DNA of 64,000 bases from assembly GCA_040391605.1 (NCBI GenBank), contig JBEBXK010000002.1, positions 144,694 to 208,693 of the forward strand, written 5' to 3'. The notes under the pieces are model-generated. The model saw only the letters and a list, made by a program, of their open reading frames with translations, was not told the DNA's origin and did no database searches. Below are positions 46,703 to 55,319 of this stretch, piece after piece; position 1 is the stretch's first letter, and every line of letters begins with the position of its first letter. Source of the DNA: Vulgatibacter incomptus_A. Its GTDB lineage: Bacteria; Myxococcota; Myxococcia; Myxococcales; Vulgatibacteraceae. A program made the translations under genes and the position numbers.

Positions 46703-46890
46703 CCTCCGATGCTCGGATACGCGAGCGACCCAAGTCAAGATCGTTCGCTCACGGCCCCCGAATGGTTTGAGTGCGTATCGTTTGCGGACGGGGGCGATTT
46801 CGCTGTCGTGATTTGTTAGAAGTGCCGCGAGTCCGCCGCTCGCCTCGTAGCCGGTCGTGGCAGACTGGGACCCTCTTTCTCGGGAGCAAG

Positions 46891-47685
46891 ATGAAGGCCT
46901 ATCTCGATCTCCTCCGCCTCGTGCGGGAGCAAGGTGTGATCCGGGAGGACCGGACGGGCGTAGGCACCCAGAGCATCTTCGGCCACCAGCTCCGCTTCGA
47001 TCTCTCCCGCGGCTTTCCTGCCGTGACCACCAAGAAGCTCTTCTGGAAGGGCGTGGTCCACGAGCTCCTCTGGTTCCTGAAGGGCGACTCGAACATTGCC
47101 TACCTCCGGGAGCACGGCGTCTCCATCTGGGACGAGTGGGCCTCCCCGGCGGGCGAGCTCGGTCCGGTCTATGGCGTCCAATGGCGCTCTTGGCCGAGCC
47201 CGAACGGCGGCCACGTCGACCAGATCGCCAAGGTCATCGGCGAGCTCCGCGCCCGCCCGCATTCCCGGCGGCTGCTGGTCTCCGCGTGGAACGTGGCCGA
47301 GCTGCCGAAGATGGCCCTCGAGCCCTGCCACGTCCTCTTCCAATTCTACGTGGCCGACGGCCGGCTCTCCTGCCAGCTATACCAGCGCAGCGCCGATCTC
47401 TTCCTGGGCGTTCCCTTCAACATCGCCTCCTATGCCCTCCTTACCCACCTGGTCGCCCAGGTCTGTGAGTTGGAGGTCGGCGACTTCGTCCATACCTTCG
47501 GTGACGCACACATCTATACCAACCACTTCGAGCAGGTCGATCTGCAGCTCCAGCGCGAGCCCCTGCCGCTACCTCGGCTGCGTCTGGATCCCTCCGGGAA
47601 GTCCATTGACGACTTCCGCTACGAACACATCTCGCTCGACGGTTATCAGAGCCATCCGGGCATCTCGGCGCCCATCGCGGTCTGA
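46891..47685 (+). CDS. thyA: thymidylate synthase
   Basis: Methylates dUMP to dTMP with methylene-tetrahydrofolate. Length 264 equals the E. coli enzyme, and Cys146 in LEPCHVLFQFYV is the nucleophile. EDRTGVGTQSIFG, QRSADLFLGVPFNIASYA and NHFEQVDLQL are also conserved. GGGAG before ATG 46891 sets the start; longer in-frame upstream sequence is not thyA-like. It is followed after 15 bp by the dihydrofolate reductase gene, which regenerates its cofactor; a classic thyA-folA operon. Confidence 0.98.
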   Translation: MKAYLDLLRLVREQGVIREDRTGVGTQSIFGHQLRFDLSRGFPAVTTKKLFWKGVVHELLWFLKGDSNIAYLREHGVSIWDEWASPAGELGPVYGVQWRSWPSPNGGHVDQIAKVIGELRARPHSRRLLVSAWNVAELPKMALEPCHVLFQFYVADGRLSCQLYQRSADLFLGVPFNIASYALLTHLVAQVCELEVGDFVHTFGDAHIYTNHFEQVDLQLQREPLPLPRLRLDPSGKSIDDFRYEHISLDGYQSHPGISAPIAV

Positions 47686-47700
47686 CTCAGAGGATCCCAC

Positions 47701-48216
47701 GTGAAGCTCACCGCCATCGTCGCCGTCTCCGAGAACGGGGTGATCGGAAATCAGGGCAAGCTGCCCTGGCATCTGCCCGCCGACCTCGCGCACTTCAAGG
47801 AGCGCACCCTCGGCAAGCCGGTGCTCATGGGGCGGCGCACCTGGGAGTCGATCGGGAAGCCGCTGCCGGGCCGCACCAACGTCGTCATCGGGAGCATGGC
47901 CACCCCCGAGGGCTGCCTCTCCGCTCCCAGCCTGGACGAAGCGCTCGCGCTCCCCGAGGTGGCGTCGGCCCCCGAGGTGATGATCATCGGTGGCGGCGGC
48001 CTCTACGCCGAAGCGCTCCCGCGCTGCGCCGAGCTGCTGCTTACCCTGGTACACGGAGAGTTCGAGGGTGATACATTCCTCGACTTCGACTCGATCGGAT
48101 GGGAGCTGATCTTCAGCGATGAGCGGGCCGCGGACGAGAAGAACGACTACGCGATGACCTTCGAGATCTGGCGCCGTCCCTTGTCGGCGCCCTGGACGTG
48201 GCCCCTTCCCCACTGA
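47701..48216 (+). CDS. folA: dihydrofolate reductase
   Basis: Reduces dihydrofolate to tetrahydrofolate with NADPH, restoring the cofactor used by ThyA. 171 residues. Active-site landmarks include the Met20-type loop IGNQGKLPWHLPADLAHFK with the carboxylate Asp, MGRRTWESIGKPLPGRTNVVI and IIGGGGLYAEALP. The GTG start at 47701 follows AGAGGA closely after thyA. Its C-terminal extension RRPLSAPWTWPLPH is unremarkable. It is likely part of the thyA transcript. Confidence 0.97.
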   Translation: MKLTAIVAVSENGVIGNQGKLPWHLPADLAHFKERTLGKPVLMGRRTWESIGKPLPGRTNVVIGSMATPEGCLSAPSLDEALALPEVASAPEVMIIGGGGLYAEALPRCAELLLTLVHGEFEGDTFLDFDSIGWELIFSDERAADEKNDYAMTFEIWRRPLSAPWTWPLPH

Positions 48217-48269
48217 TGTACGTGCCCCGAAGCTGATGCCGGCCACCAGCCGGATGAGGAGGAGACGAG

Positions 48270-48824
48270 ATGTGGACCTGGGGTGAGCGCTTCCTCGAGA
48301 CCGCCGGCCTGCTGGCCCCCCAGGCCTTCGAGGCCGTGGTGGATGCCGTCGCGTCGATCCCCTACGGCCGCCCGAGCTGCCGGACCCCGGAGGGCGTCCT
48401 GGAGGATGGGCGCGGGACCTGCTCCACCAAGCATATGCTCCTGGCCCTGGTCTGCGCCGACCTCTTCCCCGAGCGGGAGCTGCGCCTCGTCAACCGCGTC
48501 TACCGCCTCGATCCCGCGGCGGCGGAGCAGCTCTTCGGCCTCGAGGTGGCAAAGTCCGTCCCCGCGATGGGCCTGGTCGACGTCCACACCTACGCCACCG
48601 CCCTCGTAGACGGCGCCCGCCTCCCCATTGACGTCACTTTCCCCCGCGGCGCGCCATGGGACGGCCACAGCCCGATGCCGCTCGCCTGCGGCCCCGGCGA
48701 AGATCTCCCCGCCGGCCCCAACCCCCTGGCCTCGAAGGCCATCCTCGTGATGGAGCGCTGCGATCCGGCGGTGCGGGAACCCTTCATCGTCGCCCTCACC
48801 GCCTCCCTTGGCCGGCCTGGCTGA
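48270..48824 (+). CDS. transglutaminase-like / papain-fold hydrolase domain protein
   Basis: I do not recognise a named family, but a Cys-His-Asp order can be read: Cys51 in DGRGTCSTKHMLL, His106 in DVHTYATAL and Asp121 in RLPIDVTFP. That is the triad layout of transglutaminase-like cysteine hydrolases. Length 184, no signal peptide, so cytoplasmic. The first ATG has a strong GGAGGAGA upstream. It lies 53 bp after folA on the same strand and may be transcribed with it; a role in folate metabolism is not shown. Nearby N-terminal WTWGERFLETAG gives no further clue. Confidence 0.65.
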   Translation: MWTWGERFLETAGLLAPQAFEAVVDAVASIPYGRPSCRTPEGVLEDGRGTCSTKHMLLALVCADLFPERELRLVNRVYRLDPAAAEQLFGLEVAKSVPAMGLVDVHTYATALVDGARLPIDVTFPRGAPWDGHSPMPLACGPGEDLPAGPNPLASKAILVMERCDPAVREPFIVALTASLGRPG

Positions 48825-48858
48825 GTCGCTGGCCGAACGATAGCAGCCTCGAACGCGA

Positions 48859-50571
48859 TCACCTGGTCCGGCTGCGTCTGGGAGGAAATCTGCGGCCCGG
48901 TCCATATTCGACGCCTGGGCCACGCTGCTGCTCCGACGTCTTGATCAAGATCTCACGGTTGATGAGATCGACGAGGATATCCCTCGCCCGGCTCAGGGAA
49001 ACATCGAGCAGGTTTTGGATGGTACGATTGGTGATCTTGCCGTACTCGCGCACATGGGAGACGACCTTTCGATCGATGTCGTCCGTCGTCCGCCGTTGAT
49101 ACGGCAACGCAGGCCCTAACGCACGGAGGACCTCGCCCCTGAGCTGGTATCTCGGATGACTCCGCCGTGCGGTCGCGCGGGTCGGCTCGATGATCCCGAC
49201 TTCGTCGGAGGCGAGACGGCGGAGGGTGGTCTCGATCTCCGGTTGGCTCTTTTGCAAGAGGGGCATGAGGAGCGCCGCATCGACGGAGGTCTTGTTACTG
49301 AGGGCAAAGAGAATGAGGAGGGTGTCCGTATCCTCCCGCTCGTCCGCCGGGAGCTGAGCGACGAAGCGCGCGATGCGGCCGTCGGGAGAGCCACCCGTGA
49401 GCGTGACTCGAACGCTGTCCATCGTTCCTTCGATACGGGGAAGCGTCCGGCGACCTGCTCGAATAGTCTCCCTGAACATCCGATCGATCCCTCGACCGAC
49501 CTCTTCCGCGAAGCCCAGGTTGCGCATGGCCTTCGCGAGGAGCGGATTTCGAGGCTTGGAAGGGTGGGTGATGATGTTCTCGGGGGTCACGCCCGAGACG
49601 AGCGGACCCGGCGACGTCACCACCAGGACCTCCGGGGAGTGGTCGACGACGACCGGCCCTTGCATCCGCCAATCTCGATGGACGACTCCGTTGACCAACG
49701 CCTCGCGAACCGCGAGCTCGGGATAGTCCTCGATGGATAGCTGCTGGCCCCCCGGTATCGTCACCGGGGTGACGTTGCGGCGCGCTTGCACGAGGTCGAG
49801 GCTGCGCACGAGCGCCAGAATCAGCGGCGTGTCCAATCGCTCGACCGCGCGAGGTTCGCCTCCCGGGGTCTGACGAAACTGGTAGAGGATCGCTAGACGT
49901 CCCGTGGAGCAAAAGAGCAGCTCACCGGCTCGCAGGAGGACACCTCTGGGGCTGAGGACTCCGAGTGCGGAGAGGAGCCGCCGCTTTTCGAGCCGCGCAA
50001 GATCGCGCCGGGCCGGATCAGACGACTTGGCCAACAGGTCCTTGGTCGTGGCGAGCGTGAGTTCGGATATATCGCCCAACCCCATCGCGCCCGGCTGTGA
50101 AGACCAGTCGAAGCCCCTTCGTTCGTCGACGAGCTGCGCCTGCTCTCCGGGGGACATGGAATGACACTCGGTCCCGATGCGCCTGGGCGCGCGTCCCTTG
50201 GGGTCCGCGTAGACCTCGATTCCTTCGGGTACGTCGATGAGGAGCAAGCGCCTATCGTCCCGGCGAAGCTCCTCGACATGAACGAGGAGGCCAGGTCGAC
50301 TGAGCTGATGAATCCTGAGGCGAACGACATCAGCCTCGAGCGTGGTTCCAGTAAGCGCCAAGGAGCCGCGCTTCTTGTCGGCGACACCTACGACTACGAC
50401 ACCGCCCTGGGCGTTTGCGAGACAGATTGCTTCGTACGCGAGGAGTTGGAGAAGGTCTTCACGGCTTCGGCCCTCCTCTTTGAAGTCGAGCGTCGGGCTC
50501 TCGAGGTCTGCGCCTCGCGCTCCGGCCTGGATGCCGTCCAGGGCAAGCAATGCTTCGGTCCAGCGGCTCAT
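48859..50571 (-). CDS. AlbA_2/HATPase_c_4 transcriptional regulator-like protein (RecG-related N-region)
   Basis: Putative DNA-binding regulator of 570 residues. The N-terminal AlbA_2 (Schlafen-like) region is TLDFKEEGRSREDLLQLLAYE and ANAQGGVVVVGV; the middle HATPase_c_4-like part shows YPELAVREALVNGVVHRDW and EEVGRGIDRMFRETI; a C-terminal winged helix region has YGKITNRTIQNLLDVSLSRA. The codon usage and GC look lower than neighbours', suggesting acquisition. A 51-bp array of tandem and inverted 11-12-mers lies just upstream (50591-50641), so self-repression is likely. No Shine-Dalgarno precedes the ATG at 50571. Confidence 0.82.
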   Translation of the reverse strand: MSRWTEALLALDGIQAGARGADLESPTLDFKEEGRSREDLLQLLAYEAICLANAQGGVVVVGVADKKRGSLALTGTTLEADVVRLRIHQLSRPGLLVHVEELRRDDRRLLLIDVPEGIEVYADPKGRAPRRIGTECHSMSPGEQAQLVDERRGFDWSSQPGAMGLGDISELTLATTKDLLAKSSDPARRDLARLEKRRLLSALGVLSPRGVLLRAGELLFCSTGRLAILYQFRQTPGGEPRAVERLDTPLILALVRSLDLVQARRNVTPVTIPGGQQLSIEDYPELAVREALVNGVVHRDWRMQGPVVVDHSPEVLVVTSPGPLVSGVTPENIITHPSKPRNPLLAKAMRNLGFAEEVGRGIDRMFRETIRAGRRTLPRIEGTMDSVRVTLTGGSPDGRIARFVAQLPADEREDTDTLLILFALSNKTSVDAALLMPLLQKSQPEIETTLRRLASDEVGIIEPTRATARRSHPRYQLRGEVLRALGPALPYQRRTTDDIDRKVVSHVREYGKITNRTIQNLLDVSLSRARDILVDLINREILIKTSEQQRGPGVEYGPGRRFPPRRSRTR

Positions 50572-50590
50572 TCGGGCGAATTTCCAGAAT

Positions 50591-50641
50591 AGTTTGCGGG
50601 AAGTTGCACAATGTAGCCTCCTGCAAACTCTCCCGCAAACT
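50591..50641 (-). promoter_or_regulatory. operator array and candidate promoter of the AlbA_2 gene
   Basis: On the minus strand two direct copies, AGTTTGCGGGAG and AGTTTGCAGGAG, abut, and an inverted partner TCCCGCAAACT closes the array (outer arms 50591-50601 and 50631-50641 perfectly complementary). Inner halves AGTTGCA/TGCAAACT are nearly so. A promoter-like TTGCGG, 17-bp spacer, TACATT overlaps the repeats, so a bound repressor would cover it. Confidence 0.6.
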
Positions 50642-50651
50642 ACGGTTAGGT

Positions 50652-51188
50652 TCAGGGCCAGGCGCTCAGGACCTCCTCGACGAAGGAGGACTTCCCATCG
50701 GTGTACGCCTCGCGGTCGGCTCGATGGCGCACGGCCAGCTCCCGCTTGAGCCGGGCGTAGGCAGCGGCCAGTTCGGGCCGTGCCCGAAGGGCGTCGCGGA
50801 AGCGAAGGTAGCGGTCGAGAACGGCGCGGTCCTGGACGAGGTGGAGGTGGTGGGTCCGGTGGGCCGCCGAGGGTTTGCAGAGCCAGCGCCTTCGATCGGG
50901 GGCGCGATTGAAGTCTTCCGGATAGGAATAGCCGTGCTCGCTGATCAGCGCGGGGAGCGGCCGGTCGAGGTCATCGACCCACGCCATGAGATCTACGACC
51001 GGTTTCGCGGCGAGGCCCGGGACAGCTGTCGAGCCGATGTGGTGGATCGCGGGGCCGAGGAGCGGGAGGAGCGACTCGCGCTCCGATTGGAAGCGATCGA
51101 GCCAGGCGGGATCGTGATCCACGATCACCACCGGCGCATCGATTCCTTCGGCGGGGGCGAGATCGGAGGGGGGCGCGGCGCGGGTCAT
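50652..51188 (-). CDS. GrpB-family nucleotidyltransferase-like protein
   Basis: GrpB/UPF0157 family, a nucleotidyltransferase-fold protein of unknown substrate. HIGSTAVPGLAAKPVVDLMAW is the signature, with the Gly-Ser pair and metal Asp of the fold in ...GSTAVPG...KPVVDL. The protein has 178 residues; THHLHLVQ and RFRDALRARPELAAAYARLK are also typical. Neighbours are the AlbA_2 gene (downstream, separate promoter) and the M23 peptidase gene (upstream, 18 bp). No function can be claimed beyond the family. Confidence 0.85.
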   Translation of the reverse strand: MTRAAPPSDLAPAEGIDAPVVIVDHDPAWLDRFQSERESLLPLLGPAIHHIGSTAVPGLAAKPVVDLMAWVDDLDRPLPALISEHGYSYPEDFNRAPDRRRWLCKPSAAHRTHHLHLVQDRAVLDRYLRFRDALRARPELAAAYARLKRELAVRHRADREAYTDGKSSFVEEVLSAWP

Positions 51189-51206
51189 TGGGATCTTCGC
51201 GTCGCG

Positions 51207-52466
51207 TCAAGGGCCGACGGGGCCGACCTCTTGTTGGGCGGAGGCGAGCCTCATGTCGGCGAGGCGGTCGATGAGGGGGGCGATGGCCTCGGCGAAGGCG
51301 GGGAGCTCGGACGCGGGGAGGGGATCGGCGGGGGGGAGCTTGAGGCCCAGGGGGTTGATGAAGTGGCCGCCGCGCTTGACCGCGAAGTGGAGGTGGGGGC
51401 CGGTGGCGCGGCCGGTCATGCCGACGTAGCCGATCACGGTCTTCTGGGCGACCCGGGCGCCGGCGCGGATCCCCGGGGCGATCTTGGAGAAGTGGCAGTA
51501 GATGGTGTCGAGGCCGTTGGCGTGGCGGATGGAGACCATGTTGCCGCAGGCGCCATTCCAGCCGGCGCTGGTGATCTTGCCGTCGCCGATGGCCCAGACC
51601 GGGGTGCCGGTGCCGGCGGCGTAGTCCACGCCCTGATGCTGCTTGACGTATTTTAGGGTGGGGTGGACCCGGCTGCCGAACTTGGAGCTGATGAAGGCGA
51701 ACTTCAGGGGGGTCTTGAGAAAGGCTCGCTTGGCGGCGCCGCCGTTCTCGGCGTAGTAGTCGGGCGCGCCGGTCTCGGGGTTGGGGTAGCGGAAGACCCG
51801 CTTCTTACCCACGATCTCGCCGTCGTACTCCGCCGCGATGATGTCGCCGTAGCGGACGGTCTTGCCGTCGTGGACGAACTTCTCGATCACGATCTGGAAG
51901 GAGTCGCCCGAGCGCGGATCCAGGTAGAAGTCGACGTCCCACGCCAGGACGTCCGCGAAGGCCAGGGCGATCTGAGGATCCTCGCCTGTGGCGGCGATGG
52001 CGTTCCAGAGCGAGGAGTCCAGGCGGCCGGCGACCTCGATCACCTCCTTCTGGACCTCGAACTCGCGGATGGAGCCCACCAGGCGATCGCCCTCTCGGGT
52101 GGCCAGGTACTCCTCCACCGGGCCGCGCCGGAACTCGAAGAGCTCGAGGTCGCCGTCCGCGAAGGTGACACGGATCTCGTCGCCGATGTTGGCGCGGCGG
52201 AAGTCGAAGATCCCGTCGAGGGCTGCCACGATCTCGTGGGCCTTGGCGACCTCGACCTCCACGCGGGAGAGGGCGCCCACGATCGTATCGTTGGGGCGGA
52301 TCCGATCGGAGCGGACCTCGTAGCTGCGCTCGGGCTCGAGGGGGACGGGCGCGATCTCGACAGGCGCCTCCGGCTCCGCGACGGGTGCAGGGGCCTCCTT
52401 GTTCGCGCAGGCGGCGGCGAGGGCGGAGACGAGGAGGGCGGTGAGGTGCGAGGAGGTGCGAATCAT
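51207..52466 (-). CDS. M23-family peptidoglycan endopeptidase lipoprotein
   Basis: Zinc endopeptidase cutting peptidoglycan cross-links. The 419-residue form has a signal peptide with lipobox ALAAAC (Cys20), then a long periplasmic N-terminal part (residues about 50-240, OapA/LysM-like region DTIVGALSRVEVEVAKA) and a C-terminal lysostaphin fold with HQGVDYA and GPHLHFAV. The zinc ligands and catalytic His are therefore present, implying enzymatic activity. Possible starts are 52466 and 52487; neither has a clear Shine-Dalgarno. A gene for a two-component system lies upstream with a repeat-bearing gap between them. Confidence 0.9.
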   Translation of the reverse strand: MIRTSSHLTALLVSALAAACANKEAPAPVAEPEAPVEIAPVPLEPERSYEVRSDRIRPNDTIVGALSRVEVEVAKAHEIVAALDGIFDFRRANIGDEIRVTFADGDLELFEFRRGPVEEYLATREGDRLVGSIREFEVQKEVIEVAGRLDSSLWNAIAATGEDPQIALAFADVLAWDVDFYLDPRSGDSFQIVIEKFVHDGKTVRYGDIIAAEYDGEIVGKKRVFRYPNPETGAPDYYAENGGAAKRAFLKTPLKFAFISSKFGSRVHPTLKYVKQHQGVDYAAGTGTPVWAIGDGKITSAGWNGACGNMVSIRHANGLDTIYCHFSKIAPGIRAGARVAQKTVIGYVGMTGRATGPHLHFAVKRGGHFINPLGLKLPPADPLPASELPAFAEAIAPLIDRLADMRLASAQQEVGPVGP

Positions 52467-52566
52467 CGGCGGGAACATAGCAGGCATGGCGTTTGGACGG
52501 GAAGTTGGAGGCCGATCATGGCTGAGGTTTTCTTTGGCCGCTCGCTGCGGGGAGGATCCGGACCTC

Positions 52567-52725
52567 TGCCTTGACGCCGTCGTCTGCGATTCGAGCCGCG
52601 TCGCGACGGGTGACGAGGCGTTGCCTCGGTGGCGTCGTCTGCGAATCGGGCGGCCTCGTCGAGGCGGAGCCCTACCTCGATGGCGTCGTTTGCAAGGCGC
52701 GCCGGCCGGCGGCTGCTGGCGCAGG
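52567..52725. repeat. three tandem 50-55-bp degenerate repeats
   Basis: Three similar units: GCCGTCGTCTGCGATTCGAG (from about 52575), GGCGTCGTCTGCGAATCGGG (about 52631) and GGCGTCGTTTGCAAGGCGCG (about 52683), spaced 52-56 bp, in the 279-bp gap between the M23 gene start and the response regulator stop. Reverse-strand translation gives repeats such as RFADDATEAT and RLANDAIEVG, so it may be a decayed coding remnant. No gene is called here. Confidence 0.5.
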
Positions 52726-52766
52726 CCTCCACGCTGCGATCGAGGCCTCTCGCTGCGGCGAGGAGC

Positions 52767-53453
52767 TTATCTCTCGAAGCGGTAGCCGAAGCCGCGGATG
52801 GTGTGAAAGTGGCGAGGCGCCTCCGGGTCGACCTCGAGCTTGACCCGGAGGCTACGCACGAAGTTGTCGACCGTGCGGGTGGTTCCGTCGTAGCCCACGC
52901 CCCAGGCGCCGTCGAGGATCGAGTTGCGGCTGAGGGCCTTTCCCTCCCGGGCCACGAGGAAGGCCAGCAGGCGGTACTCCTGGGGCGTGAGATCCACCAG
53001 GGCGCCGCCCCGCTCCACAGTCTGTGACTCTGTGTGGATGGTCACCTCACCGAAGCGGATCTCCCGATGGTTGGGTTCGCCGGAGCGCCGCCGCAGCACG
53101 GCCTTGATCCGTGCCAGCAGCTCGGCGAGGCCGAAGGGCTTGGCCACGTAGTCGTCGGCACCCAGGTCCAGCCCCACGACCTTGTCGGTCTCCGCGCCCT
53201 TGGCGGAGAGCATCACCACCCCGACCTGTGATTGGCTGCGCAGCTCCTTGAGCACCTCGAAGCCGTTCATCCCCGGCAGCATCACGTCGAGGATCACCAC
53301 GTCGGGGGCGTGCTCGAGGGCCAGGCGCAGCCCCTCCTCGCCATCTCGGGCGGTGAGGACCTCGTAGCCCTCGTAGGCGAGGTTGTGCTTGAGACCGTAG
53401 AGGATCGACGGATCGTCCTCGACGATGAGGAGCCTCGCGGCCGGACTGCTCAA
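52767..53453 (-). CDS. OmpR/PhoB-family response regulator
   Basis: Two-component response regulator of 228 residues. The receiver has the acidic pair (VEDDPS), phospho-acceptor Asp56 (DVVILDVMLPG) and the switch Lys in GADDYVAKPF. A winged-helix DNA-binding domain follows with LTPQEYRLLAFLVAREGKALSR and TVDNFVRSLRVKLE, RGFGYRFE at the end. The TTG at 53453 overlaps the kinase stop codon, GGGAG in the kinase 3' end serving as binding site, so it is translated together with the sensor. Targets are unknown. Confidence 0.95.
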   Translation of the reverse strand: MSSPAARLLIVEDDPSILYGLKHNLAYEGYEVLTARDGEEGLRLALEHAPDVVILDVMLPGMNGFEVLKELRSQSQVGVVMLSAKGAETDKVVGLDLGADDYVAKPFGLAELLARIKAVLRRRSGEPNHREIRFGEVTIHTESQTVERGGALVDLTPQEYRLLAFLVAREGKALSRNSILDGAWGVGYDGTTRTVDNFVRSLRVKLEVDPEAPRHFHTIRGFGYRFER

Positions 53454-54745
53454 CTCATGCTCCCTTCTGCGGCGGGGAGGGCGAGGGTGAAGCGGCTCCC
53501 CCTGCCGACCTCGCCGCTGATCTCGATCCGCCCGCCATGGTCCTCGGCGATCCGCTTGGCGATCGCAAGCCCCAGGCCGGTGCCCTCGGTGCGGCGGGTG
53601 AGGAGATCGTCCACCCGGTAGAAGTGCTCGAAGATCCGCTTGCGCTCGGCGTGGGGGATGCCCGGGCCGTTGTCCTCCACGTCGAAGAGGACCCGCTTGC
53701 CCACCGCGCGGAGGCGGACGAGGATCTCCTTGTCGCGGCCGGTGTATTTATGAGCGTTCATCAGGAGGTTGAAGAGCACCACCTCGATGGCGTCGCGATC
53801 GACCTCGACTGCGGGGAGCGCCTCGGGGACCTCCAGCCGGACCAGCCCGGGGGGCGCGAGCTGCTGGCGCTCGAAGACCTCCAACGCTTCGCGGGCGAGG
53901 TCGACGGCGGGGACGCTGATCTTCCGATAGACCTTGCGGCCGGTCTCGATCCGCGCCCAATCGAGGATGCGATCCACCAGTCCGGCCAGCCGCTCCGCCT
54001 CCTTATCCAACATATCGAGACATTCGTCGCGCTCGGCCTCCGTGCGGATCCGGCCCAGCCGCAGCGTCTCGACGAACATCCGGATCGAGGTGAGGGGCGT
54101 GCGCAGCTCATGGCTGACGTGGGAGACGAAGTCGCTCTTGAGGCGGGAGAGCTTCGCCTCCTTGTAGACGGCGCGGCTGGTGAGGACCACGCCCAACGCG
54201 ATGGCCCCGTAGAACAGGAAGAGCAGGGTGCCGTAGATGAGGCGATTGAAGAGGGCGAGGCTCGCCGGCGAGCGCCCGTCGGCGAGTCGGACCACCAGCG
54301 CGTTCCCGGCCAGCGCGCCGGTGAGGGGCCGTTCCACGATGGGTTGGCCCCAACCTGCCTCCTGCGCCGCGTCCGTAGCCCTATCCCCAGTGATCGAGCG
54401 GAGCAGTGACTTGACCACGTCCTCCCGCCCCTCGGTGGCGCCCAGGCTCACCAGCTCGAAGCGCGCGCTCTCGCCGGGGAACATCTGCTCTCCCAGCCGC
54501 CGGACCTGGGCGGCGAGCTCGAGGGGATCCGGCTGCCCGTCTGGCCCTCCCACCTGACGCGCCAACGCCTCCGCCAGCCGGTCGAGGCGCGAACCGTAGA
54601 GATCCTCGAGCTTCTTCTCCACCACCGCCCGCTCCTGTTTGATCGCGAGGATGCCGAAGGTGGAGAGCGCGAGCGACGGCAGGCAGACCGTGGCGATCAG
54701 CAGGATGAAGACCCGGCGAAAGTCGAAGAGGTCGGCACGTCGCAA
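53450..54745 (-). CDS. sensor histidine kinase
   Basis: Transmembrane sensor histidine kinase of 431 residues. Two membrane helices (FILLIATVCLPSLALSTFGIL near the start, GTLLFLFYGAIALGVVL after about 170 residues) flank an extracytoplasmic sensor of about 130 residues with no recognised domain. The dimerisation/phospho-acceptor motif is SHVSHELRTPLTS, and the ATPase has NLLMNAHKYT (N box), DVEDNGPGIP (G1) and GTGLGLAIAKRI (G2). It starts with TTG at 54745 (weak AGG). It overlaps the response regulator gene, the typical arrangement of a cognate pair. No target gene can be named. Confidence 0.94.
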   Translation of the reverse strand: MRRADLFDFRRVFILLIATVCLPSLALSTFGILAIKQERAVVEKKLEDLYGSRLDRLAEALARQVGGPDGQPDPLELAAQVRRLGEQMFPGESARFELVSLGATEGREDVVKSLLRSITGDRATDAAQEAGWGQPIVERPLTGALAGNALVVRLADGRSPASLALFNRLIYGTLLFLFYGAIALGVVLTSRAVYKEAKLSRLKSDFVSHVSHELRTPLTSIRMFVETLRLGRIRTEAERDECLDMLDKEAERLAGLVDRILDWARIETGRKVYRKISVPAVDLAREALEVFERQQLAPPGLVRLEVPEALPAVEVDRDAIEVVLFNLLMNAHKYTGRDKEILVRLRAVGKRVLFDVEDNGPGIPHAERKRIFEHFYRVDDLLTRRTEGTGLGLAIAKRIAEDHGGRIEISGEVGRGSRFTLALPAAEGSMS

Positions 54746-55010
54746 GAGCAGAGAACCTATCGTCCCGGCGCACTTCCCGCCGGGCCATGAGGAGGCCCGA
54801 CCCTAGCAGCCGGAAGGATGCAGCGAAAGCCGGTCGCGACGCGGTGGCGGCCGCGACCGTGGGTAAGAAGAGTGGTAGGCTCTGGCTGGAGCAGAATGCC
54901 AAGCCGGAATCCGAAGTCGCTTCGGGACTCGATCGATGCGGTGGCTTCTTTGTTGGCCCGCTCGAGGAGGGTAGTCGGGCGTTCGGCTGATGCTTGCGGA
55001 GGTGTGAGTG

Positions 55011-55319
55011 ATGAGTTGGTCGCGACTGATCTTGGCTGGTTTTGTGTCGTTGGTGGTGGGGGTGGTTTTTGTGTCCCGTCCTGCGGATGGATTGTCATGC
55101 CACTCTGGACCCTATGAGCGTCGGATCGTGATGGAATCGATGACGATCGATGGAGTGTCGGCGAGCACCTCGGCCCGTGAACACGGGTGGTTGTACCCTC
55201 GACACCAGGACTGGCGTGAGCGTGAATTGGAATCGGTTAGTCTGAACGTTTTTGAGAGGGATTGGTGGCCGGACAATTGGGTGATTGGAGATCATCTCTA
55301 TGAGAGAGTTCGTGATTGA
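55011..55319 (+). CDS. small secreted protein, unknown family (102 residues)
   Basis: Signal peptide MSWSRLILAGFVSLVVGVVF followed by SRPADG-LSC, then a short charged domain (HGWLYPRHQDWRERELESV, DRDWWPDNW-like Trp/Asp pattern). A cleavage after ADG is likely; the Cys at residue 31 may be a lipobox-like residue or disulfide partner. GGAGGT (54998-55003) eight bases before the ATG is a strong start signal. Its base composition is clearly less GC-rich than the surroundings, suggesting recent origin or transfer. It overlaps the following small gene by 20 bp. Confidence 0.65.
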   Translation: MSWSRLILAGFVSLVVGVVFVSRPADGLSCHSGPYERRIVMESMTIDGVSASTSAREHGWLYPRHQDWRERELESVSLNVFERDWWPDNWVIGDHLYERVRD

